Assembly: GCA_035286585.1 (NCBI GenBank)
Contig: DATEDC010000057.1
Coordinates: 1-8,602, forward strand
DNA: 8,602 nt
Reading direction: 5' to 3'
Source of the DNA: DSOS01 sp035286585
Lineage (GTDB): Bacteria > Chloroflexota > Anaerolineae > Anaerolineales > UBA4823
The notes under the pieces are model-generated. The model did not search any database. It saw nothing but the letters and a program-made list of their open reading frames with translations, and was not told the DNA's origin. The position numbers and the translations under genes are program-made. The number at the start of each line of letters is the position of its first letter. Positions within the stretch are counted from its first letter, which is position 1. This document shows positions 8,405 to 8,602 of the stretch, in pieces.

Positions 8405-8482
8405 GTTCGCCATTTTCGATAAGCTTCGCCCATCCCGGTAAAATCGTGCCACGCACTTGCAGAAGATACTGTTGGCGAACCT
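8403..8482. repeat. 10-bp inverted repeat flanking a 60-base spacer
   Basis: AGGTTCGCCA (8403-8412) is exactly complementary to TGGCGAACCT (8473-8482). The left copy begins inside the TAG stop of the MerB-like gene and the right copy abuts the TATACT box before the transposase-like gene. It could belong to the end of an insertion sequence or act as a regulatory element. The spacing is too long for a typical terminator and no T-run follows. TTCGCC also occurs directly repeated at 8390-8395 and 8425-8430. Confidence 0.4.
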
Positions 8483-8490
8483 GCTATACT
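8482..8490 (+). promoter_or_regulatory. Possible extended -10 promoter of the transposase-like gene
   Basis: TGC followed by TATACT (8485-8490) lies 18 bases before the ATG at 8509. A -35 at the right distance is not evident; TTGCAG at 8457-8462 is 22 bases away. The right arm of the inverted repeat ends at its first base, so protein binding there could affect this promoter. Confidence 0.35.
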
Positions 8491-8508
8491 AGAAGCAGGA
8501 GATAGGTG

Positions 8509-8602
8509 ATGAGCTTGAAAATCGAACCGCCCCGGCCGATGCCCCCGGAAACAGCCGCCGTGGGGCGAGCGCTTTTGAAAGGCAACAGCCCCTACCGGTT
8601 GA
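8509..8602 (+). CDS. Probable insertion-sequence transposase N-terminus (IS1182-like), truncated by window end
   Basis: Thirty-one residues are visible before the window ends with the frame open. The ATG at 8509 is preceded by AGGAG (8497-8501) with a 7-base spacer. The beginning, MSLKIEPPRPMPPETAAVGR split from ALLKGNSPYRL, resembles the start of IS1182-type transposases, which typically open with MSL, a proline-rich stretch, P-E-T-x-x-V-x-R-A and K-G-N-x-Y. The DDE catalytic region is outside the window, so the family call rests on a short similarity from memory. If correct, the left end of the element lies between the MerB-like gene and this ATG, and the inverted repeat at 8403-8482 is a candidate part of it. 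Confidence 0.5.
   Translation, partial: MSLKIEPPRPMPPETAAVGRALLKGNSPYRL

Overview
The window looks like a fragment of a GC-rich bacterial chromosome, plausibly an anaerobic or facultative Chloroflexi (Anaerolineae-like) genome. That placement is inferred from protein style and gene content, not from a marker gene. The order along the window is: a cell-division DNA translocase (ftsK, minus strand, running off the left edge); a small AT-richer plus-strand module with a nucleotidyltransferase and a short partner; a three-gene minus-strand operon for a soluble NAD-linked formate dehydrogenase; a divergent plus-strand gene of the organomercurial lyase (MerB) family interrupted by two in-frame TGA codons; and the start of a probable insertion-sequence transposase at the right edge.

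The formate dehydrogenase operon (7576 down to 2922) is transcribed in the order diaphorase (fused NuoE-NuoF type), iron-sulfur subunit (NuoG N-terminal/HoxU type), catalytic molybdopterin subunit. Electrons from formate would pass from Mo/W-bisMGD through the catalytic subunit's [4Fe-4S] cluster, the ferredoxin-type clusters of the small subunit and the clusters of the diaphorase to FMN and NAD+, or the reverse for CO2 reduction. The catalytic residue is cysteine. The iron-sulfur subunit lacks the usual His-Cys [4Fe-4S] motif.

The most striking region is 7658-8404. A single plus-strand frame reads as a 248-residue MerB-like protein if two TGA codons (8033-8035 and 8258-8260) are decoded. Both TGAs fall where MerB proteins carry their catalytic cysteines, and the catalytic aspartate is kept three residues after the first. 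Each TGA is followed, at a distance typical of bacterial SECIS elements, by a perfect hairpin (8056-8072 and 8273-8290). The second hairpin has a GGUC tetraloop, as in the E. coli fdhF SECIS. The simplest reading is a double-selenocysteine MerB-like protein, not a pseudogene. No selenocysteine machinery or other mer genes lie in the window.

Two genes, ftsK and the MerB-like gene, have a perfect TATAAT box only 9 and 6 bases before the ATG, so their mRNAs are probably leaderless or nearly so. The formate dehydrogenase and nucleotidyltransferase modules instead use strong Shine-Dalgarno sequences. There are no rRNA genes, tRNA genes or CRISPR arrays that I can see.
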